A stretch of DNA of 64,000 bases from positions 3,393,001 through 3,457,000 of the forward strand of contig JAINUG010000026.1 in assembly GCA_029706075.1 (NCBI GenBank), written 5' to 3'. Numbering within the stretch: position 1 is the stretch's first letter; each line of letters opens with the position of its first letter. Origin of the DNA: Aldrovandia affinis (lineage: Eukaryota > Chordata > Actinopteri > Notacanthiformes > Halosauridae). A program made the position numbers and the translations under genes. Of the stretch, positions 52,489-64,000 are shown piece after piece. The notes beneath the pieces were generated by a model, which worked only from the letters and a program-made list of their open reading frames with translations, was not told where the DNA came from and ran no database searches.

Positions 52489-54700
52489 TCTTTTGGATGT
52501 ATTATACTCGACTCCATCTGACGAGCCAGAGGTGGTGGTCTCACTTGATGCAGAAAAGGCTTTTGACCATGTTGAGTGGGACTACCTGATATGCTCTGAA
52601 GGAGTTTAGTTTTGGCCAAAAATGTATATCATGGATAAAATTGATGCAATTCCACAAGCCTCAATATGCACAAACTATGTATCCTTTTTTACTCCACCGT
52701 GGTACCAGGCAGGGCTTCCCCCTGTCCTCCCTCTTGTTTGCTATAGCTATAGAGCCCCTAGCAATTGCTCTATGTTCTGATGCAGCGATACAAGGTATTA
52801 CTCGTGCAGACCTTGAACAGAAGGTTTCTTTACGCTGACGATCTTCATTTATTTTTAGCTAACCCACTTACCTCTCTACGTCGGGCCCTCACTGTGCTGG
52901 AGTCATTTAGCAACTTTTCAGGATACAAGCTAAATCTGACCAAAAGCGAGTTATACCCTGTCAATACTGCAGCTTTAAGAATTCCATATTCTAATTTTAA
53001 ATTAAAAGTAGTTCATTACTTGCAAACCCGCTGAGTACTCATGCAGACCTGTTCAAGGCCTATTTTAGCTCCCTTTACGATAACATTAGACCATTACTTA
53101 CGTCCTGGAAGTCTCTTCCTCTTTCGCTGATTGGCAGGGTGAACATCATTAAAATGAATATTCTCAATATTTCAATGCTTGCCCATATTTATCCCTAAGT
53201 CTTTTTTCAGCTCACTCGATAGAATCACTGTGTCTTTTATCTAGAACAATAAAGTGGATAAATAGAAAACACATTCAGAAACCCAAAACTCTTGGTGGTC
53301 TTGCCCTGCCTAATTGTCAAACGTACTACTGGGCATCCAATTTCAGAAACCTCCTATATTGGTTGCAATACGATTTACAATTGGAGAGGCCCAACTGGGT
53401 GCAACTTGAAGCTGCCTCCTGCAAACCTGCCACCCTTATTTCTTACTTATGTTCTTATGCCCCACTCTCCCTACATAAGCTGACTGCTAATGTTATTGTG
53501 ATAAATTAATTTAGAACTTGGTCCCAGTTTCGTTTGTCTCTCAATCTTATAAGTTTTTCTACAGCTGCTCCCATTACTCAAAATGTACTATTCCCCCCTT
53601 CCCTTCTGGATGGTACTTTTGGTGTCTGGAAAGCACTTGGTCTGACTACAGTTAATGAGTTATACATCGATAACAAATTTGCGTCCTTTTGCAATTGCAA
53701 GGAAGGTTTAATATATCAAGCTCCCATCTCTTTTGTTACTTTCAGTTTAGGAACTTTGTGTGTAAAAATTCATCTGACTTCCCTAATATTCCTTCAAAAC
53801 AATTGTTGAAAACATCTTTTCTCAGTGTAGGCTTCTGAAAGGAGCAATTTCTAGGGTTTATAACATCATTAATATTAAGCAGGTGCCCCCCAAAGGACCG
53901 TTAAGATCTCTGTAGGAGAGTGACTTGGATATGGTACTGGAGGAAGGCCTTTGGGACTCTGTTTTGAGTACATTCCGCCTCAGTCAACTCTAGACACAGT
54001 CTTCTTCAATTTAAATTAGTGCATAGACTTTACTGGTTGAGTGCTAGATTGGGAAAAATATACCCGGATCGTGATTCCAATTGCATTCGCTGTCAAACTG
54101 AACCAAGCCCATTATTACACTCTTTCTGGTCCTGTCCCAAGCTAGGCACATTCTGGAATCTTATTTTTAAGTGTTTCTCAGATATCTATGATGCTGTGAT
54201 TGACCCCAATCCTCTCACTGCTCTCTTTGGAGTGATCCCTGAAAACTCCTCATTGCCTACTCTACAGTCTGACTACGTAGCGCTCACCACACTTTTAGCA
54301 AGACGGCTTATCCTTTTGAATTGGAAATCAGCATCCCAACCTTTATATAGGCAATGGGTGTGGCTCATATTATGCTCTTAAGCTGGAGAAAATAAAATGT
54401 AATGTGAGAGGGAAGCCTAGTCATTTCTTCAAGGTTTGGAACCCATTCTTAGCATATTTCAAGGAGGCTGTTGTTTAATTTCTTAGCATTACTATTACGT
54501 GTTCTATTCTTTTGGCCTACTTGGACAGTGTTTACATTTTATCATTTGTTAATTGTTATAATGTTTTTTTAGTTTTTTTTGTAATGTATTTTTTTATTTA
54601 ATTAAATTTGTTTTGTACTTTACTTATCTATAGTTTTTTCTATTATTTGTGTGTTTTATTTTTGCGTTTTATTGTATTTTTGTAAACTAAATAATAATAA
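52489..54700 (+). mobile_element. L1-clade LINE fragment (Tx1/Swimmer-like), decayed
   Basis: Plus strand. 52530-53030 encodes in broken frames VSLDAEKAFDHVEWDYL, HRGTRQGFPLSSLLFAIAIE and the catalytic block LYADDLHLFLANP, followed by FSNFSGYKLNLTKSELYPV. 54019-54380 encodes the C-terminal zinc-knuckle-like region (CIRCQTEPSPLLHSFWSCPK). Frameshifts and stops are frequent. The 3' end is AT-rich with taataataaaaag near 54695. 5'-truncated within the reverse transcriptase. Confidence 0.82.
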
Positions 54701-54875
54701 AAAGAGTTCCAATTGAGTTCCTACCATCTGAAGTGATGAGTTTACATCCTATGCCCTCATGTTGCTAGATCTGTATAGGGGTACACAATGAAACATTTTC
54801 CTAATGTAACAAGTATAATAATATGTATTTCACCTAAATCTCTTTTTTGCAATTATTTTGTTATTTCCTTGTCTG

Positions 54876-55862
54876 TATGAGTTTATGGGATTGTTCTTTT
54901 ATTTGTTGGTTATGGTCTGTGTGATGTGCGGTCTGTGTGTGTTGCAGAGACGCGAGTGCTCTCTCTCTCAGACTGCTGTGATATTTTCTGAGGAGAGGTA
55001 GGTAAATATGAGCGCTGTTCAGAGAAATGTATAAAAGTGGTTGGAATGACTTGTTGTACACAATGATGTCAGGAAAATCTGAGAACAGACTAGTGAGCGG
55101 GGAAAACAGATAGAAAAGAAAAGGAATAAGGAAACCCCGGGACAAAACTCCACGGGAATAAACCCAACAAAAACAACCTGAATTGGGCGAACCACTCCTC
55201 GCCGAGGAGCTAAGGCAAAAGAAAACAAATGACTACTGAGACTTTCGCTCTGGGGGACATTAGCCCCAACAAACAAACAAAAGTTTCTTAAAGGAAACCA
55301 CCGAAGTGGTGAGCTTAAAACCCTTTACCTGGAGACAATTAATCTCCCTAAAAGGCCACCACAGAGTGGTGAAGCTAAACCTTTATTTTAAGATAAATAA
55401 GTTTGTTCTTTTTCTTTTTAATAAGAGAAACCACAGAGTGGTCAAGCTAAACATTTGTTCAGAATACCGGCTTGAGCATAACAATTAGTTTAGACAGAAG
55501 CGTTTGAGTGAGGGAAGAAGAGTCCTTAAGTAGGAGACGGGATTAATACTGATTGCTCTCAGCTGAGAGCGATCAGAGAACCCACCGACACAAGACCATA
55601 TAAGGGCGGCAGAAATGACAACAATTCCTTTCAAAAGAAAGAGGAAAAGACCATTACATGACCACACGCCCTCCAGAGGCCGAACGAGGTAAAACCGTGA
55701 CATGACCCCCCCCTTAAGGGGCGGCCCCAACCAAAACCTCTGAACCATGCCGGTGGAAATCCTGAATAAGCTCAGGGTCCAGAATGTTCCTGGATGGGAC
55801 CCAGCAGCGCTCCTCAGGACCATAACCCTCCCAATCCACTAGATACTGCACGCCCCTGCCCA
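54876..55862 (-). mobile_element. Chromodomain gypsy-type retroelement: end of pol and one LTR
   Basis: On the minus strand from 55862 the sequence encodes a chromodomain-like end of the polyprotein ([20 protein letters not shown]) with a stop near 55710. An LTR-like region then starts tgtcacggttttacctcg at about 55703 and runs about 830 bases to near 54876 (ending tcatacagaca). The LTR holds repeated (a)ccacagagtggt units at about 55300-55445. The rest of the element is missing upstream, where a hAT-type remnant follows. An old, incomplete copy. Confidence 0.7.
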
Positions 55863-55872
55863 CACGTGAGTG

Positions 55873-56028
55873 GCAGTTTTAACTGCTGTTTCAAAGCAAT
55901 ATTATTACACTATTGTGCTATTGGATAACTCTGCAGTGCTGTGATACATAATCGTTCATTTGATATGCTTGATCGATCAAATTCTTAATGGTGATTAATC
56001 AATCATCGATTAATCATTAACATCCCTA
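55873..56028 (-). mobile_element. Remnant of the TAGGGATG hAT-type element
   Basis: Minus-strand match to the first 155 or so bases of the 18666 copy (tagggatgttaatgattaat at its terminus, tgatacataatcg and caaagcaatattattacac inside). Truncated on the left against gypsy sequence; the intact terminus at 56028 abuts Tc1 sequence. Confidence 0.85.
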
Positions 56029-56965
56029 CTTTCCACTGTTGTGTCAATTATTAGGAAGTTTAAGGTCACTGGAACAGTGGCTAACCTGCCAGGTAAAAGA
56101 CACAAGTCTATCTTGCCCCCACGTTTAGTGAGACGGATGGTTTGAAAGGCAAAAAAAAGTCCAAGGCACAGTTCAAGATCTCCAAAACAGCCTGGCATCA
56201 TGGGGTTACAAGGTGTCTAAAGCTACCATTCGACGACGCCTACATGACAATGGTCTTTATGGCACAGTTGCAAGAAGGAAGCTTCTTATGAAGACAATTC
56301 ACCGAAAGAAAGCAACTTGAATTCGCCAAACTACATCTGAATTACAATTGGACCCATGTCTTGTGGTCAGATGAAACAAAAATCGAGCTTTTTGGACATG
56401 CACATCAGCGTTATGTTTGGCGTCCAAACAATGCAAGTAATGTTAAAAAGAACCTCATGCCTATGCTGAAACATGGTGGTGGATCTTTAATGCTTTGGAG
56501 TTGTTTTGCATCCACAGGCCCTGGGGCCCTTATTAAAATAGATGGAACCATGAACTCCAGCATGTACCAAGACATTTTGTCCAAAAACCTTGTGCCCTCT
56601 GCCAGGAAGCTACACCGTGGCCGCAGATGGACCTTTCAACAAGACAGCAATCCCAAACATACGTCCAAAGCAACTAAGAAATGGTTGACAGAGCACAAGA
56701 TCAATGTCCTGACATGGCCATCTCATTTGTGGTTTGAACTCAAAAAAGTAGTCCACAAATGTCAACCCAAGAATCTGAAGGAACTGGAACAGTTATACAT
56801 GGAGGAATGTTGAGGATCCCCCCCAAGAAGTTCCATAACCTCGTACGACACTACAGAAGGTGACTACTTGCTGTTATAATGGCCAAGGGAGGAACCACAA
56901 AGTACTAATAACAGGGGTGTGAATATTTGTGGTTCTTGATTTTTCTGGGAAAAAATAATTTGTGT
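56029..56965 (+). mobile_element. Tc1-like transposon fragment
   Basis: The plus strand encodes most of a Tc1 transposase in two parts. Before 56340 there is a degenerate DNA-binding region (IIRKFKVTGTVANLPG, then RRRLHDNGLYGTVARRK). 56361-56813 is open with the catalytic domain: WSDETKIELFGHAHQRYVWR, MLKHGGGSLMLWSCFAS, FQQDSNPKHTSKATKKWL and a C-terminal part in which the usual SPDLNPIE block is reduced to WPSHLWFEL. The third acidic residue region is therefore damaged. The left end is missing; the right flank contains gggtgtgaatatttgtggtt. Confidence 0.82.
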
Positions 56966-57089
56966 CAATGCATTATTATTAAAGAATATAATTTTCAGCA
57001 TTTTGTGAGCATAAAATATGGCTCATTACTTATATAGTTTATTTTATATGACCTATTTTGTTCATCTTTATCAAGGGTGTGAATAAAAA

Positions 57090-58116
57090 CAGTCTACTGT
57101 ATCTGTTGATTAACAGGCCTTATGATTTATTTTATAAACCAATCACGAAATTTGTTAGAAAAATGACTGCAATAAAACATGCATGTATTTGCTCTGCTTT
57201 TGCTGAAAAACAATTGAAACAATTGAAGATTTTATTATTGACTGTTAAAAATCGAAATCTAAAAACATGCATATATTTGTTCTGTTTTGCTGAAAAACAA
57301 ATGAAACAATTGAAGATTTGATTCTTGACTGTTAAAAATCGAAATGCTTTCCCTCAATTACTTTTCAAAAAATAAGAAACAAGGCCCTAATTTGATATAA
57401 AAGCAAACACTTTAGAACACAGTTCTCTGTAGTGGTGGTTGACTGAGCAGTTTGACAGTTTAACCTGTTCACAGTCACCAGCTGTGTGCAGTCAAGTGTA
57501 TGGATGAAAAGGCTGGCTGCAGATGTGAGAATTAAGGAGTGGGCTTGGCTGTTTACATGTTAGCAAACTGGCATGTTCTTCAGTTCTCCAACCCTCCCCC
57601 CTACAATTACCCTTCATTTTACTAACCCACAGGATGGCAGGGAGTGGCCAGAGGGCATTTTTTTCTCCCTCTTAGTGACTGACCGCCTCTAGCTCTCTCC
57701 CCCTCTGTCTCATTCATTTCAGTCTTTCGTTTAAACCCTACTGCCAGATTTTTGGGTGGACCTGTGGAAAATATTGTTGCTATTGATACCACATAATTAA
57801 AGACACAGAAATTGCCACAAATACTTGCATTCTGACAGACAAGTAGACCACACAATAATTTATTCAACCTGTCATAGACATAGATATGAATAGCTTGAAT
57901 AAACTATATGAATAAAGTCACAATCCACAATGAGTGCCAAACAGGATGTATGGTTGGGATATCTACCACCATGTTTGACTATGCTGTTAAGTAGCTCAGG
58001 TGTGCTCAGGTGTGGAGGTAGGTTTTATATCATTTTTCGTATTTAAGTCTTCAGTCAACTGAAGACAGCATAACATTTGTCTTCTTAATGATTGAACCAT
58101 ATGGATGGTTAATATA
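57090..58116. other. Unassigned DNA with an 88-bp tandem duplication
   Basis: 57175-57345 holds two copies of an 88-base unit (acatgcatgtatttgctctg against acatgcatatatttgttctg; shared gactgttaaaaatcgaaat). No gene seen in the rest. Confidence 0.55.
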
Positions 58117-59302
58117 CACTCAGTGGCCACTTTATTAGGTACACCTGTACACCTGCTCATTAATGCAATTATCTAATCAGCCAATCATGTGGCAGCAACT
58201 CAATCCATAAAAGCATGCAGACATGGTCAAGAGGTTCAGGTGTTGTTCAGACCAAAAATCAGAAAAGGGAAGAAATGTGATCTAAGTGACTTTGATCGTG
58301 GAATGATTGTTGGTGCCAGACGGGGTGGTGTGAGTATCTCAGAAACTGCTGATCTCATGGGATTTTCATGCCCAACAGGCTCTAGAGTTTACAGAGAATG
58401 GTGCAAAAAACTGAAAACATCCAGTGAGCGGCAGTTCTGTGGGTGAAAACGCCTTGTTAATGAGAGAGGTCAGAGGAGAATGGTCAGACTGGTTCAAGCT
58501 GACAGGAAGGCAACAGTAACTCAAATAACCACGCGTTGAACATGTCGAACCTTGAAGTGGATGGGCTACAGCAGCAGAAGACCACACCGGGTTCCACTCC
58601 TGTCAGCTAAGAACAGGAAAGTGAGGCTACAGTGGGCACAGGTTCACCAAAACTGGACAGTTGAAGATTGGAAAAACATCCCCTGGTCTGACGAATCTCG
58701 ATTTATGCTGCGACATGCAGATGGTAGGGTCAGAATTTGGCGTAAACAACATGAATCCATGTATCTATCCTGCCTTGTGTCAACGGTTCAGGCTGGTGGT
58801 GGTGGTGTAATGGTGTGGGGAATGTTTTCTTGACACACATTAGGCCCCTTAATACCAATTGAGCATCGTTTAAATGCCACAGCCTACCTGAGTCTTGTTG
58901 ATGACCATGTGCATCCCTTTATGGCCGCAGTCTACCCATCTTCTAATGGTTACTTTCAGCAGGATAATGCACCATGTCAGAAAGGACACATTATCTCAAG
59001 CTGGTTCCACGAACATTACAATGAGTTCAGTGTACTCCAATGGCCTCCACAGTCACCAGATCTCAGTCCAATAGAGTACCTTTGGGATGTGGTGGAACGG
59101 GAGATTTGCAACATGAATGTGCAGCCGACAAATCTGCAGCAACTGCGCGATGCTATCATGTCAACATGGACTAGAATCTCTGAGGAATGTTTCCAGCACC
59201 TTGTTGAATCCATGCCACGAAGGATTCAGGCTGTTCTGGGGGCAAAGGGTGGTCCCACCCAGTACTAGAAAGGTGTACCTAATAAAGTGGCCACTGAGTG
59301 TA
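58117..59302 (+). mobile_element. Tc1-like transposon with broken transposase
   Basis: Ends cactcagtggccactttatt and its reverse complement at 59280-59302. The transposase is in three open blocks: 58189-58446 (DRGMIVGARRGGVSISETAD), 58552-58833 ([32 protein letters not shown]) and 58909-59268 (GYFQQDNAPCQKGHIISSWF, SPDLSPIEYLWDVVEREICN, ending GAKGGPTQY). Breaks: TGA after RQFCG, a deletion or frameshift at about 58535, and TGA after GMFS in place of tryptophan. All three catalytic acidic positions are still readable. The deleted relative is at 8688-9444. Confidence 0.9.
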
Positions 59303-59880
59303 TGTGCCATCTACATTATAAGGTTAATGACCTTCACTTATGGAAATTACGTGTAATGGTATTAAATGGAATTAAATCTGCAAATGCTGGTTCATTATTG
59401 AAAATGTACTATCAGTGGTAACTCCACACATGGGCTCCACACTGATTCTTTATTAACTTCTATAGCAATGTGCTGGAAAGGAGAGACATGTTGCAAAATG
59501 ATATGGTATAGCAGGGTTGATGCGGTGTTTCAAAAAACATATTTTGTCAATTACAAGTAGATACTTGTCTGTACCTCAGGTGCTGTTGTCATTGGAATTA
59601 AATGGTTTTCGCTTAACAATTTAATCTTTAAAAATCTTAACTAACGATTGCTAGCTACAGTATCTCCAACTATCTGACAGCCTTAAGTTCATACTCTGTT
59701 GCAAAGGAAGAACAATCTTTCCCAAAGTTATTCTGTTTTCTAGATCGCTAATTTATTCTTCACTATTTGCACTTTTACAAAATAAACCTTCCATTGAAAA
59801 AACACCTTGTCATTGTAATAGTCCTGTTACAATATTTAATCTAAGACATCCATCAATGGCGCCTTTTCCGCCAAAAAAAA
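59303..59880. other. Intergenic DNA
   Basis: No gene or repeat recognised before the sp1 promoter region. Confidence 0.5.
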
Positions 59881-60272
59881 TACGTTCTCCCTCCGGCTGA
59901 CGTCATTAGCCAGGCCCAGTGGTACAACCTACCGCAACATGACCACACCCTACTGAGTACCTCAATACAAATTCCCATTGGTTGTCACTACCGCCTAGAA
60001 TACAACATACATTGCTCACTGGGTCGTCCTCGGCGTCGCTCATGATAAACTGTCTATACCGCTACTGCTTAAACACGGCGGAGAACGTAACTGTGGGAAA
60101 TCCCTCCCATAAGCGGTTTCGATTGGCTCCAGAATAGACAGCTACACCTCGATTGGCAGAAAATAGTTCCCCTTGCCTCTCCTCCGTTGTGGCACTGTCA
60201 AGTTTGGTTGCGTCGTTTCTAAGTTGATGTCAGCCCAAAAGAAGCTTGAGAAACTCCTCCCGTCTCAAAATT
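59881..60272 (+). promoter_or_regulatory. sp1: Probable sp1 promoter and 5' UTR
   Basis: GC-richer than its flanks. A perfect cAMP-response palindrome TGACGTCA is at 59898-59905. Inverted CCAAT boxes (ATTGG) are at 59977-59981, 60122-60126 and 60152-60156. No TATA box. The sp1 start codon follows at 60273. Function is inferred from motif content and position. Confidence 0.55.
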
Positions 60273-63189
60273 ATGAGTGGTAAGTGAACTCTTTCGAAGA
60301 AGTAGCGTACTTTGGAAAAGTAGCTATATAAACTAAACGATAAAAAAATAAATTCCACCAGTCGTAGATTATATGGATACGTTTCCAACGGTAAACTGGT
60401 TTGCAATAAAAACATAACGAAGTTCTTTCTCATTTAAGCGCTGAACGGGTTTGCTACCTAGCTATCCAAGATAGCTAGCGAACTTTGCCAGTTTACTGGG
60501 ATGGTGTCGCGCTGGCCAGCAAAGTTAGCTAGCAGCTAATGTCTATGTAATCAAAGTTTTGGGATAACAGCATATTTTACATGCGATATGCATTGCTAGC
60601 TAGTTGGATGCGCCGCTGTAATGATTCAATATTTAAGCGGTCACTATGGCAAAATAATTCCAAATAGCTAATTGCAATGGGGTGAGTTCTGCTTGATTTG
60701 TTTTAGCTTGCTAGCTAGCTACATTCTACGTGTTCACTAGATTTATGTTGTCTTGATTACTGTATAGCTGGTACATGTTCTTTATGTGTTTGTAGTTCGC
60801 TAACGTTAGCTGACATTCTGTAACTGCAGTCTTCAGTTGGATGGCTAACAGTTAATGCAGCACTCAACTTGTGTTAAGTTTTGGGTAAGTTAGCGCTACC
60901 TAGTCTGTTCGACTGTACTCGGATGTATTCAGTTAATTAAATGTTGGTTAAAATATAGCCAGCTAGCGCTAACTTGCCAACAAGATCACGACTAGCTAAT
61001 TTTTTTTTAACGCAGAACAACAGCAAGACGAAATGGCCGCTTTGGTGGAGGGCAGCGGAGGATTTCTTCAAAAGCGAAATTCTAATACCGGACAGGTAAG
61101 ATCGCATGTTTGTCTAGCTATCTACCATTAGCTAACATAACAATATAGCTATTCGGTTAATTTTCGAAATGATATGTAGCTTGCGTTGCAATATGAGTGC
61201 ATTAATGATCATTTTGGTATAGCTACGGTAAAGGGGCGAAGCGGCCGGTTCTGTGGTCGGGGTGGGTTGAGTTTGTTGTTGATTTTGCTTGAGCACATGT
61301 TGGGGTGGGAAAAAAGACATTACGGAGGTAAATGAGGCTACACGGGGTGTTCCTGACACAAGCCCCGCACTTTTAGAGCGGTCCGCACGGCCCACTTTGG
61401 CTGTCCTTTGAGGGGGTGGCTTCCAGCGAGTGAGAGTTTATAGGGTAAAAACAGAGGTGGGAGGGAGAGGGGTGGGGTGGGGGAGGGGAGGGGATGCGTG
61501 GCCAGCCTTTGGCGTAGAACAGATCACGATTGAATCCCACCCATTTGGTAGTTTGCCGCTCTCTCCCTCCGGAGTTCAAAACCAATGCGCGAGCCTGCGA
61601 AGCGTTTGATAATGTTGCTTGTGTGGAACAATGCACATATATTATAACCATAACATCAGTATATCCAGTAAATTTATCACCAGCCTACAGCCTCCTGTGA
61701 AAAAGGCAATATTTACTTTCTCACCACCAATTCTGGATTCTATGCAAATTATTATGGACTAACTGCTTCTATTAATTGAGGAGGGCACTGTCCAAGCTTA
61801 AATCGTCAGGTATGACTCCGTGAAAACAATAAATGGTCAAATTAAAATAAAAAATAAACTTTAAAAGGCTTTGTTTTTCTTGTAGGACTCTCAGCAGCCG
61901 TCCCCTCTAGCTCTTCTGGCAGCGACTTGCAGTCGGATCGACACCCCTGGGGAAAATGAAGTAGTGTCAGAGCAACAGCACTCCCAGCAACAGAATCAGC
62001 AGGTAGACCTTAACCAGGCTCAGCTGACCCACACAGCTAATGGCTGGCAGATTATCCCGGTCAGTGTCCAGTCACCCACCAGCTCGGGCACCATCACCAC
62101 TGTAGCCCCCGGGCAGTGCGTGATGGCAGGTGAAGCGGGGAAGGGCCGAGCCGGGGGCCAGCAGGGGCAGCAGCAGTATGTGGTGGCCTCCGCTCCATCC
62201 CTACAAGGCCAGCAGTTGCTCACCACGCTGTCTGGGGTGATGCCCAACATCCAGTACCAGGTGATTCCACAGTTCCAGACGGTGGACGGGCAACAGCTTC
62301 AGTTTGCCTCAGCACAGCAGGACCCCACGGGTGCCGGGGCAGGGCAGTTCCAGCTTGTCTCCTCGCCTGGCGGTGGGCAACAGCTGATCGCAATGGCCAA
62401 TCGGGGGGGGGGGTGGGAACATCCTGGCCATGCCCAGCCTCCTCCAGCAGGCCATCCCACTGCAGAACCTAGGCCTGAGCAATGGTGTCCTCCAGAACCA
62501 GACGCAGTTCCTTACCAACGTGCCAGTGTCGCTCAACGGGAATATCACCCTCTTGCCTGTGAGCACGGCTGGCGGGGGTTGGGGGGATGCTGGTGGGAGC
62601 GGGGCCACAGGCTCCTCCCAGCAGCTGCTGCAGCAGCCAGTGTCCTCTGCTGGTGGGGTGGGGTATTACACCAGCTCGACCACCACCACGGCTTCCTCGT
62701 TCAGTGGGGTGGTAACGCAGGCTCAGAGCAACAGCGGGTTCCAGAACTCAGGTGGGGGAGTGGCGATCCAGCCTGACAACAGAGACAGCCAGCCGCAGCA
62801 GCAGCAGATCCTCATCCAACCCCAGCAGCTCCTCCAGAGTGGGCAGTCGCTGCAGGCCATTCAAGCAGGGGGACAGGTGTTTGCCACGCAGACCCTTGGC
62901 CAGGATGTCCTGCAGAACCTGCAGATCCAGACCATCCCCAACAGTGGCCCCATCCTGGTGCGCACCGTGGCCCCCAATGGCCAGGTGAGCTGGCAGACGC
63001 TGCAGCTGCAGGGAGCGGCTGGGGCTCAGATCACCCTGGCCCCCCTGCAGTCCCTGGCCCAGACGCAGGCGGGCATGAACACCGTGCAGATCCCTGGGCT
63101 GCAGACCGTCAACTTTAACGCGCTGACCAACTCGGGCCTGCAGATGCACCAGCTCCAAGGGGTCCCCATCGCCATCGCCAACCCCACAG
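60273..63189 (+). CDS. sp1: Transcription factor Sp1, first three coding exons (continues past window)
   Basis: Sp/KLF-family activator that binds GC boxes. Coding exons: 60273-60279 (ATGAGTG, donor GTAAGT), 61016-61095 and 61886-63189 (donor GTCAGT). The tiny first exon and reading MSEQQQDEMAALVEG parallel human SP1 (MSDQDHSMDEMTAVV). Exon 3 has the Sp box SPLALLAATCSRI, ANGWQIIPV, GVMPNIQYQVIPQFQTVDGQ, NVPVSLNGNITLLPVS, a QQQQILIQPQQ glutamine-rich stretch, NGQVSWQTLQLQ and VPIAIANPTG, the glutamine-rich activation domains in Sp1 order. The Btd box and three C2H2 fingers are expected downstream. The frame breaks at an 11-G run (62403-62413); removing one G restores the conserved frame. Both sides are conserved, so an assembly error or length variant is more likely than a dead gene. 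Confidence 0.9.
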
Positions 63190-64000
63190 GTCAGTGTGTG
63201 GAGGGGACTGGGTGCTGAGTGAGTATCATGATGGTTACAGTGATTTGCTTTGATTTGGTTAGATGCTTGTTATCAGAGCAATTCAGCCAATAAACTGCAA
63301 TTCTGTTAATTAAAGGAAAATTGCATAGAGCAATATGGTGGTTTTTCTAATCATAAATGTAATTTCAATTCAAATTCAAATGGAAATGGAAATGGAAATT
63401 AATTTGCTGAATTCAAATGGAATTGACCCCCAACCCTGATGGATACAGTGGTCTTTGTAAAGGTGGGGGCTAGATATCTGTTGTTGGAGCAGTTTGAGTG
63501 ATTCAGAAGGGCATTTTTTACATTATACACCGACAGTGAAAACTGTGTGTCATTTTGAATAAATTAATTTCACTGTTAATCTATCATAGTGGGTTATAGT
63601 CTATAGGATGTTTGTGAACCTATAGCAGTGAACAGAACTCTGGCCTGGTTGGTACTGCTGTTACTGAGCCTCCCTCTGCATTACATTTGATGTTCACACT
63701 CCCCTTTGAAGACCATGGTCTGTTGTCACATTCATTTCAGTTGCAATTGGAGGTATGTATTGATTTAGTATTAGCGAAGCTGTGTAATAACCTTGATCAT
63801 ACATACTAATACACTGCTCTCAGTTGCAGTAGGGCCTATGCAACACTAATATTTTAAACAACATTTTCCAAACTAATTTTCCCTCATTTATTTATTGAAA
63901 AAAATAAATAATAATAACCAAAATAATCTGTATGACCGCTAGGTCTTTCTGTGATGTATGTGTTTGACCAGTCACTCCCATAGCAATACCTATTCAAAAC
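63190..64000 (+). other. sp1: sp1 intron 3, partial
   Basis: Begins at the GTCAGT donor. AT-rich, with short attcaaatggaaatggaaat repeats near 63370-63420. No exon recognised before the window ends. Confidence 0.55.

Noticed and set aside
62020..63158. Alternative frames within sp1 exon 3
   Set aside because: Only the frame with Sp1 motifs is conserved; others are GC-rich shadows.
60273..63189. sp1 as a pseudogene because of the frameshift
   Set aside because: Introns, splice sites, promoter motifs and both sides of the frame are intact; a homopolymer length error is simpler.

Overview
The window is nuclear DNA from a ray-finned fish. Evidence: intron-bearing vertebrate genes, HpaI-like tRNA SINEs, L2, CR1, L1 and RLE-type LINEs, and several Tc1/mariner and hAT families typical of fish. 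I cannot name the species. No bacterial, phage or CRISPR feature is present.

Host genes in order: the last two coding exons of rpl24 (+, 4128-5400; earlier exons lie outside the window); complete zbtb11 (+, 14067-22491, ten coding exons that sum to 1155 codons plus stop in one frame); complete pcnp (-, 28205-25329, five exons, convergent with zbtb11); a lone THAP-domain first exon (+, 28704-28783); complete cpox (+, 31890-36998, seven exons, one with a GC donor); a ube2i processed pseudogene (+, about 47139-47565); and the 5' part of sp1 (+, from 60273, continuing past the window). The rpl24-zbtb11-pcnp-cpox grouping resembles human 3q12. The genes are housekeeping in type (ribosome, nuclear zinc-finger regulator, PEST nuclear protein, haem synthesis, general GC-box transcription factor) and do not form a pathway or operon.

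Much of the rest is mobile DNA. 1-2.6 kb: a multi-exon BED/hAT transposase inside rpl24 sequence. 6.6-9.4 kb: decayed Tc1 copies and SINEs. 9.45-12.7 kb: a SINE split by a hAT element (8-bp target duplication), itself hosting a full-length Tc1 element. 16.8-17.6 kb: an L2 LINE in zbtb11 intron 3. 18.7-19.5 kb and 26.2-26.9 kb: two copies of an 820-bp hAT-type element in introns of zbtb11 and pcnp. 38.7-46.2 kb: SINE, RLE LINE, a triple nest (hAT, unknown TIR element, CR1), and L2. 50.4-54.7 kb: L2 against L1. 54.9-57.1 kb: chromodomain gypsy end, hAT remnant, Tc1. 58.1-59.3 kb: Tc1.

I found no clearly new functional system. The best leads are the nested insertions with a related empty site, the orphan THAP exon, a 15-residue tandem repeat in Zbtb11, the GC-AG intron in cpox, and a homopolymer frameshift in sp1.
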